Shown: one piece after another, positions 28,208-36,901 of the stretch
Layout: each line of letters starts with the position of its first letter
Position numbering within the stretch: position 1 is the first letter of the stretch
NCBI RefSeq assembly: GCF_022288805.1
Contig: NZ_JAKOPM010000001.1
Location: 124,001-188,000 of the forward strand
Reading direction: 5' to 3'
Source: Corynebacterium yonathiae
GTDB lineage: Bacteria > Actinomycetota > Actinomycetes > Mycobacteriales > Mycobacteriaceae
DNA length: 64,000 bases
Position numbers and translations under genes: made by a program
Notes under the pieces: generated by a model
Told to the model about the DNA's origin: nothing
Database searches by the model: none
What the model saw: the letters and a program-made list of their open reading frames with translations, nothing else

Positions 28208-29023
28208 ATGCCGGAATTGCCGGAAGTCGAGTCCGTTCGCCGGGGCCTTGCACCCCACGTGGTGGGACGGACTTTTGAGTCTGTAGAGGTGTTACACCCG
28301 CGCGCTAATCGTGGCCAAGATGAGCCACTCTCCGGTCTTCTCGTAGGCAAAGAAATTGCTGCAGTGGCCAGGCGCGGGAAATTCATGTGGCTAGAATTTG
28401 TGGGCGAAGATTCTATGGACCCTCACCGCGACGTCCTCTTTATCCACTTAGGTATGTCGGGCCAGGTCCGTATCGGCGCCACCGATTCATCGCATCTGCG
28501 CATTAGCGCCCAGTTGAGCGGCGGGGCAGAGCTTAGCTTTGTTGACCAGCGCACCTTTGGATATTGGCTCTATGCCCCGTGGTCAAAGATTTCACACATT
28601 GGCATTGATCCGTTGGAACCAGATTTCGACATCGTGGCTACCGGACGGCGCCTGCGGGCAAAGAAGACCGCTGTGAAAACCGCGCTTTTGGATCAGACCT
28701 TGGCTTCTGGAATCGGAAATATTTACGCCGATGAATCCTTATGGGCGGCACAAATTTCGCCCCGCAAGAAAGCCTCGACCTTGCGGCAAAAAGATGCCAT
28801 CGCCCTGCTCGAAGCAGCCCAGGAGGTTATGACTGCCGCCCTAAAAGTGGGTGGCACGAGCTTTGATTCCTTGTACGTTAACGTGAATGGCGAATCGGGG
28901 TATTTTTCGCGTTCATTGGCAGCATATGGGCGTGCTGGCCAGCCCTGTCGGCGGTGCGCAACGCCCTTGGAGCGCTGCGTAATTTCAGGGCGTTCCGCCC
29001 ATTTCTGCCCCCATTGTCAATAA
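28208..29023 (+). CDS. mutM: Formamidopyrimidine-DNA glycosylase
   Basis: A 271-residue base-excision repair glycosylase/AP lyase that removes 8-oxoguanine and Fapy lesions. The mature N terminus PELPEVESVRRGL carries the catalytic Pro and Glu. The helix-two-turn-helix region has LASGIGNIYADESLW. The C-terminal zinc finger is complete: CRRCATPLERCVISGRSAHFCPHC. Lys57-type residue is present in ARRGKFMWLEF. It follows rnc by two bases in the same order as in mycobacteria. Confidence 0.97.
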   Translation: MPELPEVESVRRGLAPHVVGRTFESVEVLHPRANRGQDEPLSGLLVGKEIAAVARRGKFMWLEFVGEDSMDPHRDVLFIHLGMSGQVRIGATDSSHLRISAQLSGGAELSFVDQRTFGYWLYAPWSKISHIGIDPLEPDFDIVATGRRLRAKKTAVKTALLDQTLASGIGNIYADESLWAAQISPRKKASTLRQKDAIALLEAAQEVMTAALKVGGTSFDSLYVNVNGESGYFSRSLAAYGRAGQPCRRCATPLERCVISGRSAHFCPHCQ

Positions 29024-29076
29024 GTTATGGCGGATTGGGTTCACGTTGTGAACCCTAAGGCAGTAAATTATTCTGC

Positions 29077-30576
29077 ATGGATTTTCTTGAAAATGTCGTT
29101 ACGACATTTAATGACGGCGTCTGGTCGTGGATTCTGCCCTGGCTGCTGATTGCTGCGGGCCTATTCTTCGGCATCCGTACCGCATTGGTGCAGGTGCGCA
29201 TGGTGCCGGATATGTTCCGCGCCGTCGTCGAGCGGCCCAAGGGGGAGGGCCGCGACGAGGACGAGGACTATGGTGGCCTTTCCGCCTTTAAGGCCTTTAC
29301 CATTTCGGCCGCCTCCCGCGTTGGCACCGGCAACGTGGCTGGTGTAGCGGTGGCCATTTCCGTGGGCGGCCCAGGTGCCGTCTTCTGGATGTGGCTGATT
29401 GCCATCCTGGGTGGCGCTACCGCCTTTATAGAGTCGACCCTGGCGCAGCTTTGGAAAGTCCGCGATGGCAATGGCTACCGCGGTGGCCCAGCGTATTATA
29501 TGAAGCGCGGTTTGGGGTGGGGCCCGCTCGGCGTGCTTTTCTCCATCGCCATCGCCTTTACCTTTGGCTTGGTATACAACGCCTTCCAGACCAACGCCAT
29601 TGCGGATGCAGTGTCCTTCTCCTTTGACCGCGATGACACTACGTTCCGCTCCATTATCGGCGTTGTTATCGCCGTAGTTGCGGGGCTTATCATCTTTGGT
29701 GGTGTGAACCGCATTGCCAATATCACCCAGATCGTCGTGCCATTTATGGCGGTGGCTTACCTGCTCGTCGGCGGTTTTGTAGTCATCACCAATTTTGACA
29801 AGGTGCCGGGAATGATTGGCGATATCGTTGGTCACGCCCTAGGAATCAAGGAAATCGCGGGTGCCGGTCTTGGCTTCGCCATGATGAAGGGTATTCAGCG
29901 CGGTCTGTTTTCTAATGAGGCCGGCGAAGGCTCTGCCCCTAACGCTGCGGCTACTGCGGCCGTCTCTCACCCCGTCAAGCAGGGTTTGGTCCAGACCCTC
30001 GGCGTGTACTTCGACACCTTGGTGGTATGTACCATTACCGCTTTCATCATCCTGTTGGGACCTGAGATTGCCTATGGCGCAGAGGCAGAAGGCGTCTCTT
30101 TGACCCAGGCCGCCTTGTCTTCTGAGGTAGGCGAGTGGGGAATTCACTTCGTCAGCTTTATCCTCTTCTTCCTGGCTTTCTCTTCCATCCTGGGCAACTA
30201 TTACTTGGCGGAGTCCAACCTGGAGTACCTCACCCAGAGCAAGCCTGCTCTGGTGATTTTCCGCCTCGTCGTGCTTTTCTTTGTCTGGTTCGGTGCGGTG
30301 GGCTCCCTGCCGCTGGTCTTTGCCTTGGCCGATACCGGCGCGGCAACCATGGTGATCCTCAATATCCTCGCCATCGTGCCGCTATCCGGGGTGGCCATTA
30401 AATTGCTCAAGAACTACAACGTGCAGCGCAGCCAAGGCATTGACCCGGTATTCCACCGCGATATGCTGCCGGAGCTTAAAGGCGTTGAATGCTGGGACGG
30501 CTCCGACCCCGTCACTCGTCGCAGTGAAGAAGACCGCCGCGTCCTGCGCGATAAGGGGCAACATGATCACTACTAG
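29077..30576 (+). CDS. Sodium:alanine/glycine symporter (AGCS family)
   Basis: A 499-residue transporter with about ten membrane segments. Conserved AGCS segments are AFTISAASRVGTGNVAGVAVAIS, GPGAVFWMWLIAILGGATAFIESTLAQ, GGPAYYMKRGLG, and RGLFSNEAGEGSAPNAAATAAV. It probably imports alanine or glycine with Na+. The cytoplasmic tail ends in a charged stretch (SEEDRRVLRDKGQHDHY). It is separate from mutM by 53 bases with no clear terminator, and is followed within 16 bases by acyP, with GGGAGG in the gap. Confidence 0.92.
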   Translation: MDFLENVVTTFNDGVWSWILPWLLIAAGLFFGIRTALVQVRMVPDMFRAVVERPKGEGRDEDEDYGGLSAFKAFTISAASRVGTGNVAGVAVAISVGGPGAVFWMWLIAILGGATAFIESTLAQLWKVRDGNGYRGGPAYYMKRGLGWGPLGVLFSIAIAFTFGLVYNAFQTNAIADAVSFSFDRDDTTFRSIIGVVIAVVAGLIIFGGVNRIANITQIVVPFMAVAYLLVGGFVVITNFDKVPGMIGDIVGHALGIKEIAGAGLGFAMMKGIQRGLFSNEAGEGSAPNAAATAAVSHPVKQGLVQTLGVYFDTLVVCTITAFIILLGPEIAYGAEAEGVSLTQAALSSEVGEWGIHFVSFILFFLAFSSILGNYYLAESNLEYLTQSKPALVIFRLVVLFFVWFGAVGSLPLVFALADTGAATMVILNILAIVPLSGVAIKLLKNYNVQRSQGIDPVFHRDMLPELKGVECWDGSDPVTRRSEEDRRVLRDKGQHDHY

Positions 30577-30592
30577 GAACTAGGGAGGCTGC

Positions 30593-30877
30593 ATGACCAA
30601 GGAAAGAATGACCGCTTTTGTCCACGGGCGCGTCCAAGGCGTGGGCTTTCGATGGTGGACGCGCTCCCGTGCCCTCGAGCTCGGCTTGCATGGGCATGCT
30701 ACTAATTTGGCTGATGGTCGGGTTCAGGTTGTAGCCGAAGGACCGCGGGAGAAATGTGAGGAGTTGCTAGGACTCCTCAAAGAACAGCCCAGTATGACTC
30801 GCCGACCAGGAACGGTCGATCTAGTAGTCGAGCAATGGGCTGCCTCTAAGGGAGAATCCGGCTTTATTGAACGCTAA
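30593..30877 (+). CDS. acyP: Acylphosphatase
   Basis: A 94-residue enzyme hydrolysing acyl phosphates. The signature is HGRVQGVGFRWWTRSRA, with the phosphate-binding Arg, and the catalytic Asn lies in GHATNLADGRVQVVAEG. The length is normal. Acylphosphatase genes commonly lie between mutM and smc in actinobacteria, so the context also fits. A 78-base gap leads to smc. Confidence 0.95.
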   Translation: MTKERMTAFVHGRVQGVGFRWWTRSRALELGLHGHATNLADGRVQVVAEGPREKCEELLGLLKEQPSMTRRPGTVDLVVEQWAASKGESGFIER

Positions 30878-30955
30878 CGCACAGCACATGCCCGCAGTTT
30901 CGATCCTTGAGGCTCGGCTGGGCAGGCGTACTCTAAGCTTGCTAAACTAACCCGA

Positions 30956-33900
30956 ATGCACCTGAAATCGCTGACGCTCAAAGGCTTTAAATCATTTGCG
31001 TCGGCGACGTCTCTAAAATTTGAACCCGGCATTTGCGCTGTTGTCGGACCGAATGGCTCCGGCAAGTCCAATGTGGTGGACGCGCTAGCTTGGGTTATGG
31101 GCGAGGGAAGCGCCAAGACGCTGCGTGGCGGAAAGATGCAAGACGTCATTTTCGCCGGCGCCGGCGACCGCAAAGCCTTAGGCCGCGCCGAGGTAACCCT
31201 CACCATTGATAATGCGGACGGCGCGCTACCGATTGAATATTCGGAAGTCTCGGTCACCCGCCGCATGTTCCGCGACGGGGCCAGCGAATACGAAATCAAT
31301 GGCGCCAAGGCGCGTCTGATGGATATTCAGGAGCTGCTCTCTGATTCGGGTATTGGCCGCGAGATGCACATTATTGTCGGCCAAGGCAAACTTTCTGAGA
31401 TCCTTGAATCTAGGCCCGAGGATCGGCGCTCCTATATCGAAGAGGCAGCGGGCGTGCTCAAGCACCGCCGTCGCAAGGAAAAGGCGCAGCGAAAGCTCAC
31501 TGGCATGCAGGCCAATTTGGATCGCCTGCAGGACCTTACTGATGAGTTAGGCAAGCAACTTAAGCCTTTGGCGCGCCAAGCCGAGGCTGCGCAGCGTGCT
31601 GCCACGGTGCAAGCTGATCTGCGCGATGCCCGCCTGCGCCTAGCCGGCGATAGGGTAGTGCGCCTGCGCAGCAAGTTTCACGACGCCGAGCGCGCGGCCG
31701 AAGTTCTCGCCGAACAGGTTGAGGAAGTTACGGCGCAGCTGGAAGAAACAACGGGCTCTCAGCTAGAGGTTGAAGCCCAGCTTGAGGAAGTAAGCCCCAA
31801 GGCAGATTCCGCCCAAAAGCTGTGGTTTGATCTGTCTACGCTTTCTGAGCGCATTTCTGCTACGCAGCGCATTGGCGAAGAGCGGGCGGCCAATGCTGGC
31901 GCGCAGGTGGCTTATTCTGGCCAAGACCCGGATGATTTGGAAGCACGGGCCGCTCGCGCGGACGAAGAACATGCGGAGCTCCTCGCTGCGGCGGAGGAGG
32001 CGGCGGAACGCCTGGAATCGATCCGCGAAGAGGTAGCAGAGCGCCGCGAGGCTTTCGAGGCCGCCGAGCGCGAGCACATGGCCCAGCTGCGTGCCATTGC
32101 AGATAGGCGCGAGGGCGTCGTCCGCCTTATTGCCGCGGAAGAAAAGGCGGCAGGCCAGGTTACCTCGGCAGAAGAGGAGCTGGCGCGGCAAGAAGAAACC
32201 CTTGCTTCTACCAGCCAGCGCACCCAGTCTGCCCAGGCAGAGGCCGATGAAGTGGCGGATAAATTGCAGTCCTTGGCCGGCGAGCGCGAGCCGCTCGAGG
32301 AGGCACATGTGCGCGCGGCCAGTGAATCGGGTGCGGCCGATAAGCGCTTGGAACAGTTGCGCGACGAGCAGCGCGAACGTGAGCGTGCCGTGTACACGTT
32401 GCGCTCACGCATCGATACCTTAGCCCAGACCGTGCCGGAGAAGGTCGATGTAGGTGAGCAGTTCCAGCCGCTGGCCAAATTCATCAGCACTAAATATGAG
32501 ACTGCGGTAGCTGCCGCATTGGGCGTCTTCGCTGAGGCCCAGGCCGGCGAGATTTCCGGTCAGCTCATTGCGGCCTTGGAAAAGGGTACCCGCTCCGCGC
32601 TTGTCGATGTTTCCGTTGCCGCCCCCGCCACATCCTGGCGCGTGGATGCGACTTTGCCCACCGGCACCTCGTGGCTGCTCGACCATATTGCTGTGGTTCC
32701 GGAGGTATCCGCCGCGCTGCACCGCCTCCTTGCGGATGTCGTGCTCGTTCCCGATTTCGCGGCGGCGAAAAAATTGGTGGCAGAGGATCCTCGCCTGCGT
32801 GCCGTTACCGAATCCGGCGTGGTGTTGGGCGAAGGTTGGGTAGAAGTAGGCACCGGTGCCTCATCTACCGTAGAAGTCACCGCCCGCATTGCAGAGGCGG
32901 AGGAACAGCTGGAAACTGCCGCGCAGGAGCTGGAAGAGCTTTCCGGCACTCTCGAGGGCGCGAAGATCGCGGCGGAGGATGCCCGCGTGACGGCAGCCTC
33001 AGCGAAGGCCGCCTTACGCGAACACGATACCGAGGTGGAGGCGTGGAAACGCGATCATCAGCGCCTGCTGAAGCAGTACGAGGCCAATAAAACTGAGCAC
33101 GAGAAGGCCGCGGCGCGGGCGACCGAGATCGAGGTTAAGCTCGCCGGAGCTCGCACGCAGCTTGCCGACGCCCGCGATAGGCTTGCCCGCGTTGATGCGG
33201 ACGAGCAGCCCGACGAGCCCTCGTCGGTGGAGCGTGACGAGGCCTCGGCTGCATTAGAGCAGGTTAAGTCGATGGAGATGGAGGCGCAGGTTGCTGCCCG
33301 CTCCGCTCAGGATCACGTGGGCCAGGTAGCGGGGAAGAGCGAGGCGTTGCGTCGCCAAGCGCTGCATGAGCGCCAAGCCAAGGCTCGCCATGAACAGGCT
33401 ATGGCGCGGCGCAAGGCCCAAGGAGAATTAGCCGGTGCGGTGGTAAGGCATTCGCGTGATTTGGCCGCGCGCGCCACCCAATTGCTAGAGCGCGCTACCT
33501 CTGAGCGCGATGACTACTTTGCGCAGCGCACCTCCTTGAACGCACAGCTGCAACAGGTAAAGCAACAGGTCTCGGCCGCGCGGCAACAGCTGGACCGGTT
33601 GACTAACCGTGCTCATGACTCGGAAATTGCCCGCTCTCAGGCGCAGGTTCGCGTCGATGAAGCTGAAACCAAGATAGTAGAACAGCTCGGCATTGCGATT
33701 TCGGACCTTTTGCAGGACTACACCCCCGGTGAGGATTTCGATCGCGGGGCGGAAAATGCACGCTTGAAGCAAGCAGAGAAGGACTTGAATTCTTTGGGCA
33801 AGGTCAATCCGCTTGCGTTGGAAGAATACAAGGCTTTGGAAGAGCGTTATTCTTTCCTCTCCACCCAGCTTGAGGATGTCATCCAAGCCCGCAAGGATCT

Positions 33901-34477
33901 GGCCGGGGTTATCGAGGACGTGGACGCGCAGATTCTGCAGTTGTTCACCGATGCATGGCATGACGTTGAAGCAGAATTCCCCAAGGTTTTCCAGACCCTT
34001 TTCCCGGGCGGTGAGGGCCGCCTCATTCTCACGGAGCCGGAGGACATGCTCACCACCGGCATCGAGGTGGAAGCGCGTCCACCGGGCAAGAAGGTCAAGC
34101 GCCTGTCCTTGCTTTCAGGTGGTGAGAAGTCGCTTACCGCGCTGGCCATGCTGGTAGCAATCTTCCGCGCTCGCCCTAGCCCGTTTTATGTCATGGATGA
34201 GGTCGAAGCAGCGCTTGATGATGTTAACCTGCGTCGCCTCATCGCCCTTTTTGAAGAGTTGCGCAAGGACTCGCAGCTTATCGTCATTACGCACCAAAAG
34301 CCGACGATGGATGTAGCTAACGTGCTTTATGGCGTGACCATGCGCGGCGATGGTGTAACCCGCGTGATTTCGCAGCGCATGAATCCCGCAGGTTGGGCGC
34401 CGGGCACGGAGCAAGCTAGCGAGGATGCTACTCGCCTGGGCGTCGACGCGCCGCGGGGCGATGAGCTAGAGAAGTAG
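30956..34477 (+). CDS. smc: Chromosome segregation ATPase SMC
   Basis: An 1173-residue SMC protein that, with ScpA and ScpB, organises and segregates the chromosome. The N-terminal head starts MHLKSLTLKGFKSFA and has Walker A GPNGSGKSN at about 31. Coiled-coil arms of about 170-490 and 660-980 are rich in Glu, Ala, Arg and Gln. The hinge lies around 500-660 (FQPLAKFISTKYETAVAAAL, LLDHIAVVP). The C-terminal head has the ABC signature LLSGGEKSLTALAM near 1052 and Walker B FYVMDEVEAALDD. It is a single uninterrupted frame. ftsY follows 89 bases later, a widespread actinobacterial order. Confidence 0.97.
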   Translation: MHLKSLTLKGFKSFASATSLKFEPGICAVVGPNGSGKSNVVDALAWVMGEGSAKTLRGGKMQDVIFAGAGDRKALGRAEVTLTIDNADGALPIEYSEVSVTRRMFRDGASEYEINGAKARLMDIQELLSDSGIGREMHIIVGQGKLSEILESRPEDRRSYIEEAAGVLKHRRRKEKAQRKLTGMQANLDRLQDLTDELGKQLKPLARQAEAAQRAATVQADLRDARLRLAGDRVVRLRSKFHDAERAAEVLAEQVEEVTAQLEETTGSQLEVEAQLEEVSPKADSAQKLWFDLSTLSERISATQRIGEERAANAGAQVAYSGQDPDDLEARAARADEEHAELLAAAEEAAERLESIREEVAERREAFEAAEREHMAQLRAIADRREGVVRLIAAEEKAAGQVTSAEEELARQEETLASTSQRTQSAQAEADEVADKLQSLAGEREPLEEAHVRAASESGAADKRLEQLRDEQRERERAVYTLRSRIDTLAQTVPEKVDVGEQFQPLAKFISTKYETAVAAALGVFAEAQAGEISGQLIAALEKGTRSALVDVSVAAPATSWRVDATLPTGTSWLLDHIAVVPEVSAALHRLLADVVLVPDFAAAKKLVAEDPRLRAVTESGVVLGEGWVEVGTGASSTVEVTARIAEAEEQLETAAQELEELSGTLEGAKIAAEDARVTAASAKAALREHDTEVEAWKRDHQRLLKQYEANKTEHEKAAARATEIEVKLAGARTQLADARDRLARVDADEQPDEPSSVERDEASAALEQVKSMEMEAQVAARSAQDHVGQVAGKSEALRRQALHERQAKARHEQAMARRKAQGELAGAVVRHSRDLAARATQLLERATSERDDYFAQRTSLNAQLQQVKQQVSAARQQLDRLTNRAHDSEIARSQAQVRVDEAETKIVEQLGIAISDLLQDYTPGEDFDRGAENARLKQAEKDLNSLGKVNPLALEEYKALEERYSFLSTQLEDVIQARKDLAGVIEDVDAQILQLFTDAWHDVEAEFPKVFQTLFPGGEGRLILTEPEDMLTTGIEVEARPPGKKVKRLSLLSGGEKSLTALAMLVAIFRARPSPFYVMDEVEAALDDVNLRRLIALFEELRKDSQLIVITHQKPTMDVANVLYGVTMRGDGVTRVISQRMNPAGWAPGTEQASEDATRLGVDAPRGDELEK

Positions 34478-34566
34478 CCAGGATCGCTGCCTGCCGGCGC
34501 CACCCCTTCCGAGCTAGGCCGGGGGTTTGGGGTGCCGCGAGCCAACAAGACTGGCACTATAGAGGC

Positions 34567-36528
34567 ATGAATTCTTTATGGTTATGGATCGGCATTGCGA
34601 TCGCCGTTATTGTGCTGATTATTCTTCTCGTAGTAATCGGCAAAAAGCGCGGCGACGCCAAGAAGGTGTCCTTTGATAAGCCCGCTGAGGAAGAACCGAA
34701 GCAGCTTACCCAGGAGCAAAAGTCCGGCAACTATCAAGCTAAGTCTGGCTTTAACTTCGCTCCTGCTGGTGGTGCCAAAGAAGCGCAGAAAAGCCCGGTT
34801 CAGGCGGAAAAGCCCGTGGCGAATAAGCCAACTGCGGATAAGCCAGCTCAGGCATACCAGCAACCAAAGGAAGAGCCTAGTGCTACCGACATCGCCAACG
34901 AGCAGCTCAGTGGCAAGGCTCCACAACCAAAGGCGAAGCCGCAAGCACACGAGGACGAGCCACAGTCTGTAAAGCCGAAGACCGATGCTGCGGCCGACAA
35001 GCCCGCAGTGGGGCAACCAGAGGTAAATAAGCAGGAACCACAGCAGGCGAAGCAGGCAGAAACCAATAAAGTTACTGAGACCAATAAGTCGGCTAATGCG
35101 AAAGAACAGCGGTCCGACTCTATCCCAGATAAATCCGAACAGACCCCTTCTACGGGCGATGGAGCTGCGGAGGCAACGGCTGCCGGTACGGCAGGGGTAG
35201 CAGGTACGGCAGCTGCGGCTGCAGAGAGTGAAGACACGCCTGCGGATAATGTCCCAGAATCGGTCGAGCAGCCAGAAACCGCATCCGAGCCGGAGGAGCC
35301 AGCGACGCCGCAGGCCGATGAACCAGCGGAGAAGTCCTCGCCAGCTGCTGAAAAGTCAGAGGCTCCAGAAGATGCCGCCGCTGTGGAAGATGCTGCAGTA
35401 GAAGAGGAATCCCCAGTCTTTGACGAGGTCGTTGAAGATAAGAACGCGGAGGACATTGAAGAGCGCGTCGATGACCGCGAGGAGGCTGAAGAAGCTGCGG
35501 CTGCAGCCGAGGCACAGACCGGTGCGGCCGAAGCTGCCAAGGAACAGACAGAGGTTCCCGATGCAGAGCCAGCCCCAGCGCCAGCGCCACAGGAAGATAT
35601 TGCTCCCGCCGGCGGACGCCTAGGCCGTTTGCGTGGACGCCTTTCGCGCTCGCAAAATGCCATCGGACAGGGGCTTATGGGAATTCTTTCCGCCGGCGAC
35701 TTGGATGAAGAAGCCTGGGAGGAAATAGAAGATACGCTCATCATGGCGGACTTGGGCACCAAGTCCACCATGAAAGTGACTGATTCCCTGCGCGAGAAGA
35801 TTGCTGAGCGCGGTGTGTCCAGTGAGGATGAGGCGCGTGCCATGCTGCGTGAATGCCTTATCGAGGCAGGACACCCAGAGATGGACCGTTCCATTAAGGC
35901 CATGCCGAATGAGGGTAAGCCGGCCATCGTTATGGTTGTCGGCGTAAACGGCACCGGCAAAACCACAACTACGGGCAAGCTTGCTCGCGTGCTTGTAGCC
36001 ATGGGGCACAAGGTACTTTTGGGCGCAGCGGATACTTTCCGTGCTGCGGCCGCTGACCAGCTCGAGACTTGGGGCCGCCGCGTTGGCGCCGATACTGTGC
36101 GTGGCAAGGAGGGCGCTGACCCAGCATCGGTGGCCTTCGATGCAGTAGCTCGCGGTGTAGAACAGCAAGTAGATGTAGTCTTGGTTGATACCGCAGGCCG
36201 CCTTCATACCTCCACTGACTTGATGGACCAGTTGGGCAAGGTCAAGCGCGTAGTGGAAAAGAAGACCGATGTGGACGAGGTTCTGCTGGTATTGGACGCC
36301 ACCGTGGGTCAAAATGGCTTGACCCAGGCCCGGATCTTCCGCGAGGTAGTAGATATCACCGGCGTCGTCCTGACCAAGCTGGATGGTACTGCCAAGGGCG
36401 GAATCGTCTTCCAGGTGCAAGAGGAATTGGGCGTTCCGGTCAAGCTCGTGGGCTTGGGCGAAGGTGCCGATGATCTCGCACCATTTGAGGTCGAAGGCTT
36501 CGTCGACGCACTCTTGGGCGAGAAGTAA
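34567..36528 (+). CDS. ftsY: Signal recognition particle receptor FtsY with long acidic linker
   Basis: A 653-residue SRP receptor GTPase that docks ribosome-SRP complexes at the membrane. Residues about 4-22 form a membrane anchor (LWLWIGIAIAVIVLIILLVVIG). From about 35 to 345 there is a low-complexity linker of Ala, Glu, Pro, Lys, Asp and Gln. The NG domain begins near 350 (GRLGRLRGRLSRSQNAIGQ). GTPase motifs are GVNGTGKTTTTGKL (about 459), DTFRAAAADQLETW, VDTAGRLHTSTDLMDQL and TKLDGTAKGG. The linker is longer than in most bacteria but long linkers are normal in corynebacteria. A terminator follows. Confidence 0.96.
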   Translation: MNSLWLWIGIAIAVIVLIILLVVIGKKRGDAKKVSFDKPAEEEPKQLTQEQKSGNYQAKSGFNFAPAGGAKEAQKSPVQAEKPVANKPTADKPAQAYQQPKEEPSATDIANEQLSGKAPQPKAKPQAHEDEPQSVKPKTDAAADKPAVGQPEVNKQEPQQAKQAETNKVTETNKSANAKEQRSDSIPDKSEQTPSTGDGAAEATAAGTAGVAGTAAAAAESEDTPADNVPESVEQPETASEPEEPATPQADEPAEKSSPAAEKSEAPEDAAAVEDAAVEEESPVFDEVVEDKNAEDIEERVDDREEAEEAAAAAEAQTGAAEAAKEQTEVPDAEPAPAPAPQEDIAPAGGRLGRLRGRLSRSQNAIGQGLMGILSAGDLDEEAWEEIEDTLIMADLGTKSTMKVTDSLREKIAERGVSSEDEARAMLRECLIEAGHPEMDRSIKAMPNEGKPAIVMVVGVNGTGKTTTTGKLARVLVAMGHKVLLGAADTFRAAAADQLETWGRRVGADTVRGKEGADPASVAFDAVARGVEQQVDVVLVDTAGRLHTSTDLMDQLGKVKRVVEKKTDVDEVLLVLDATVGQNGLTQARIFREVVDITGVVLTKLDGTAKGGIVFQVQEELGVPVKLVGLGEGADDLAPFEVEGFVDALLGEK

Positions 36529-36538
36529 CGGCCAACTT

Positions 36539-36608
36539 TAAAACTCTCCCCCTGCACATCGGGTAGCACGAGCGTGCGCCTTGGTGTGCTGGGGGAGTTC
36601 TTAGTTTT
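36539..36608 (+). terminator. Terminator after ftsY
   Basis: AACTCTCCCCC then TGCACA pairs with TGTGCT and GGGGGAGTT in the 36583-36600 region, followed by CTTAGTTTT. It lies about 10 bases after the stop. The loop is long and contains a secondary hairpin. Confidence 0.75.
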
Positions 36609-36901
36609 CATGGCTGAGCTCGAGCGTGTAGCAGTCTCGCGAATTCTTTTCGCACATAAGGGACCACCATGTCGCAAACTATGCGGTATAGGCAATTCAA
36701 TTGCTACGACAAAAAGTACTGCTAAGCGCCTGTGGTTTTTCTGGCTGTGAGCGTAATTGTGACGGTTGTGCTCGCCTTTTATGCGCCAAAAGGGAACGCT
36801 GCAATGTGGTTTGACCTTGGTGGGAATGGTAGCCTGAAAGGGCTGTATTTAATGCGAAATTCGCATTAAACCTAGACCAAGGTTCGTGAGGCAAGTATTT
36901 C
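36609..36901. promoter_or_regulatory. Leader and promoter region of the mrp operon
   Basis: About 290 bases without a convincing gene between the ftsY terminator and mrpA. A -35-like TTGACC (36811-36816) lies near a possible -10 TAGCCT (36830-36835, preceded by TGG), but their spacing is short. Two nested inverted repeats follow (described separately). An 18-codon frame at 36669-36725 (MSQTMRYRQ...) has a weak AAGGGA ahead of it and is not credible on this evidence. GTGAGG lies 14 bases ahead of the GTG start of mrpA. Confidence 0.5.
36814..36883. repeat. Nested inverted repeats upstream of mrpA
   Basis: The inner repeat, TTTAATGCGAA-A-TTCGCATTAAA at 36848-36870, is a perfect 11-base palindrome around a single base. 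The outer arms ACCTTGGT (36814-36821) and ACCAAGGT (36876-36883) also match perfectly. The inner element lies about 31 bases upstream of the mrpA start codon, a typical place for an operator or an RNA hairpin. No regulator gene is next to it. The element is long enough that chance is unlikely. Confidence 0.7.

Noticed and set aside
35150..35590. Long minus-strand frames opposite the ftsY linker
   Set aside because: These are shadows of the repetitive Ala/Glu/Pro codons of ftsY and have low-complexity translations.
36669..36725. An 18-codon frame (MSQTMRYRQ...) in the mrp leader, as a possible regulatory leader peptide
   Set aside because: Only a weak AAGGGA precedes it and it does not overlap the hairpins. 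Frames of this size occur by chance.
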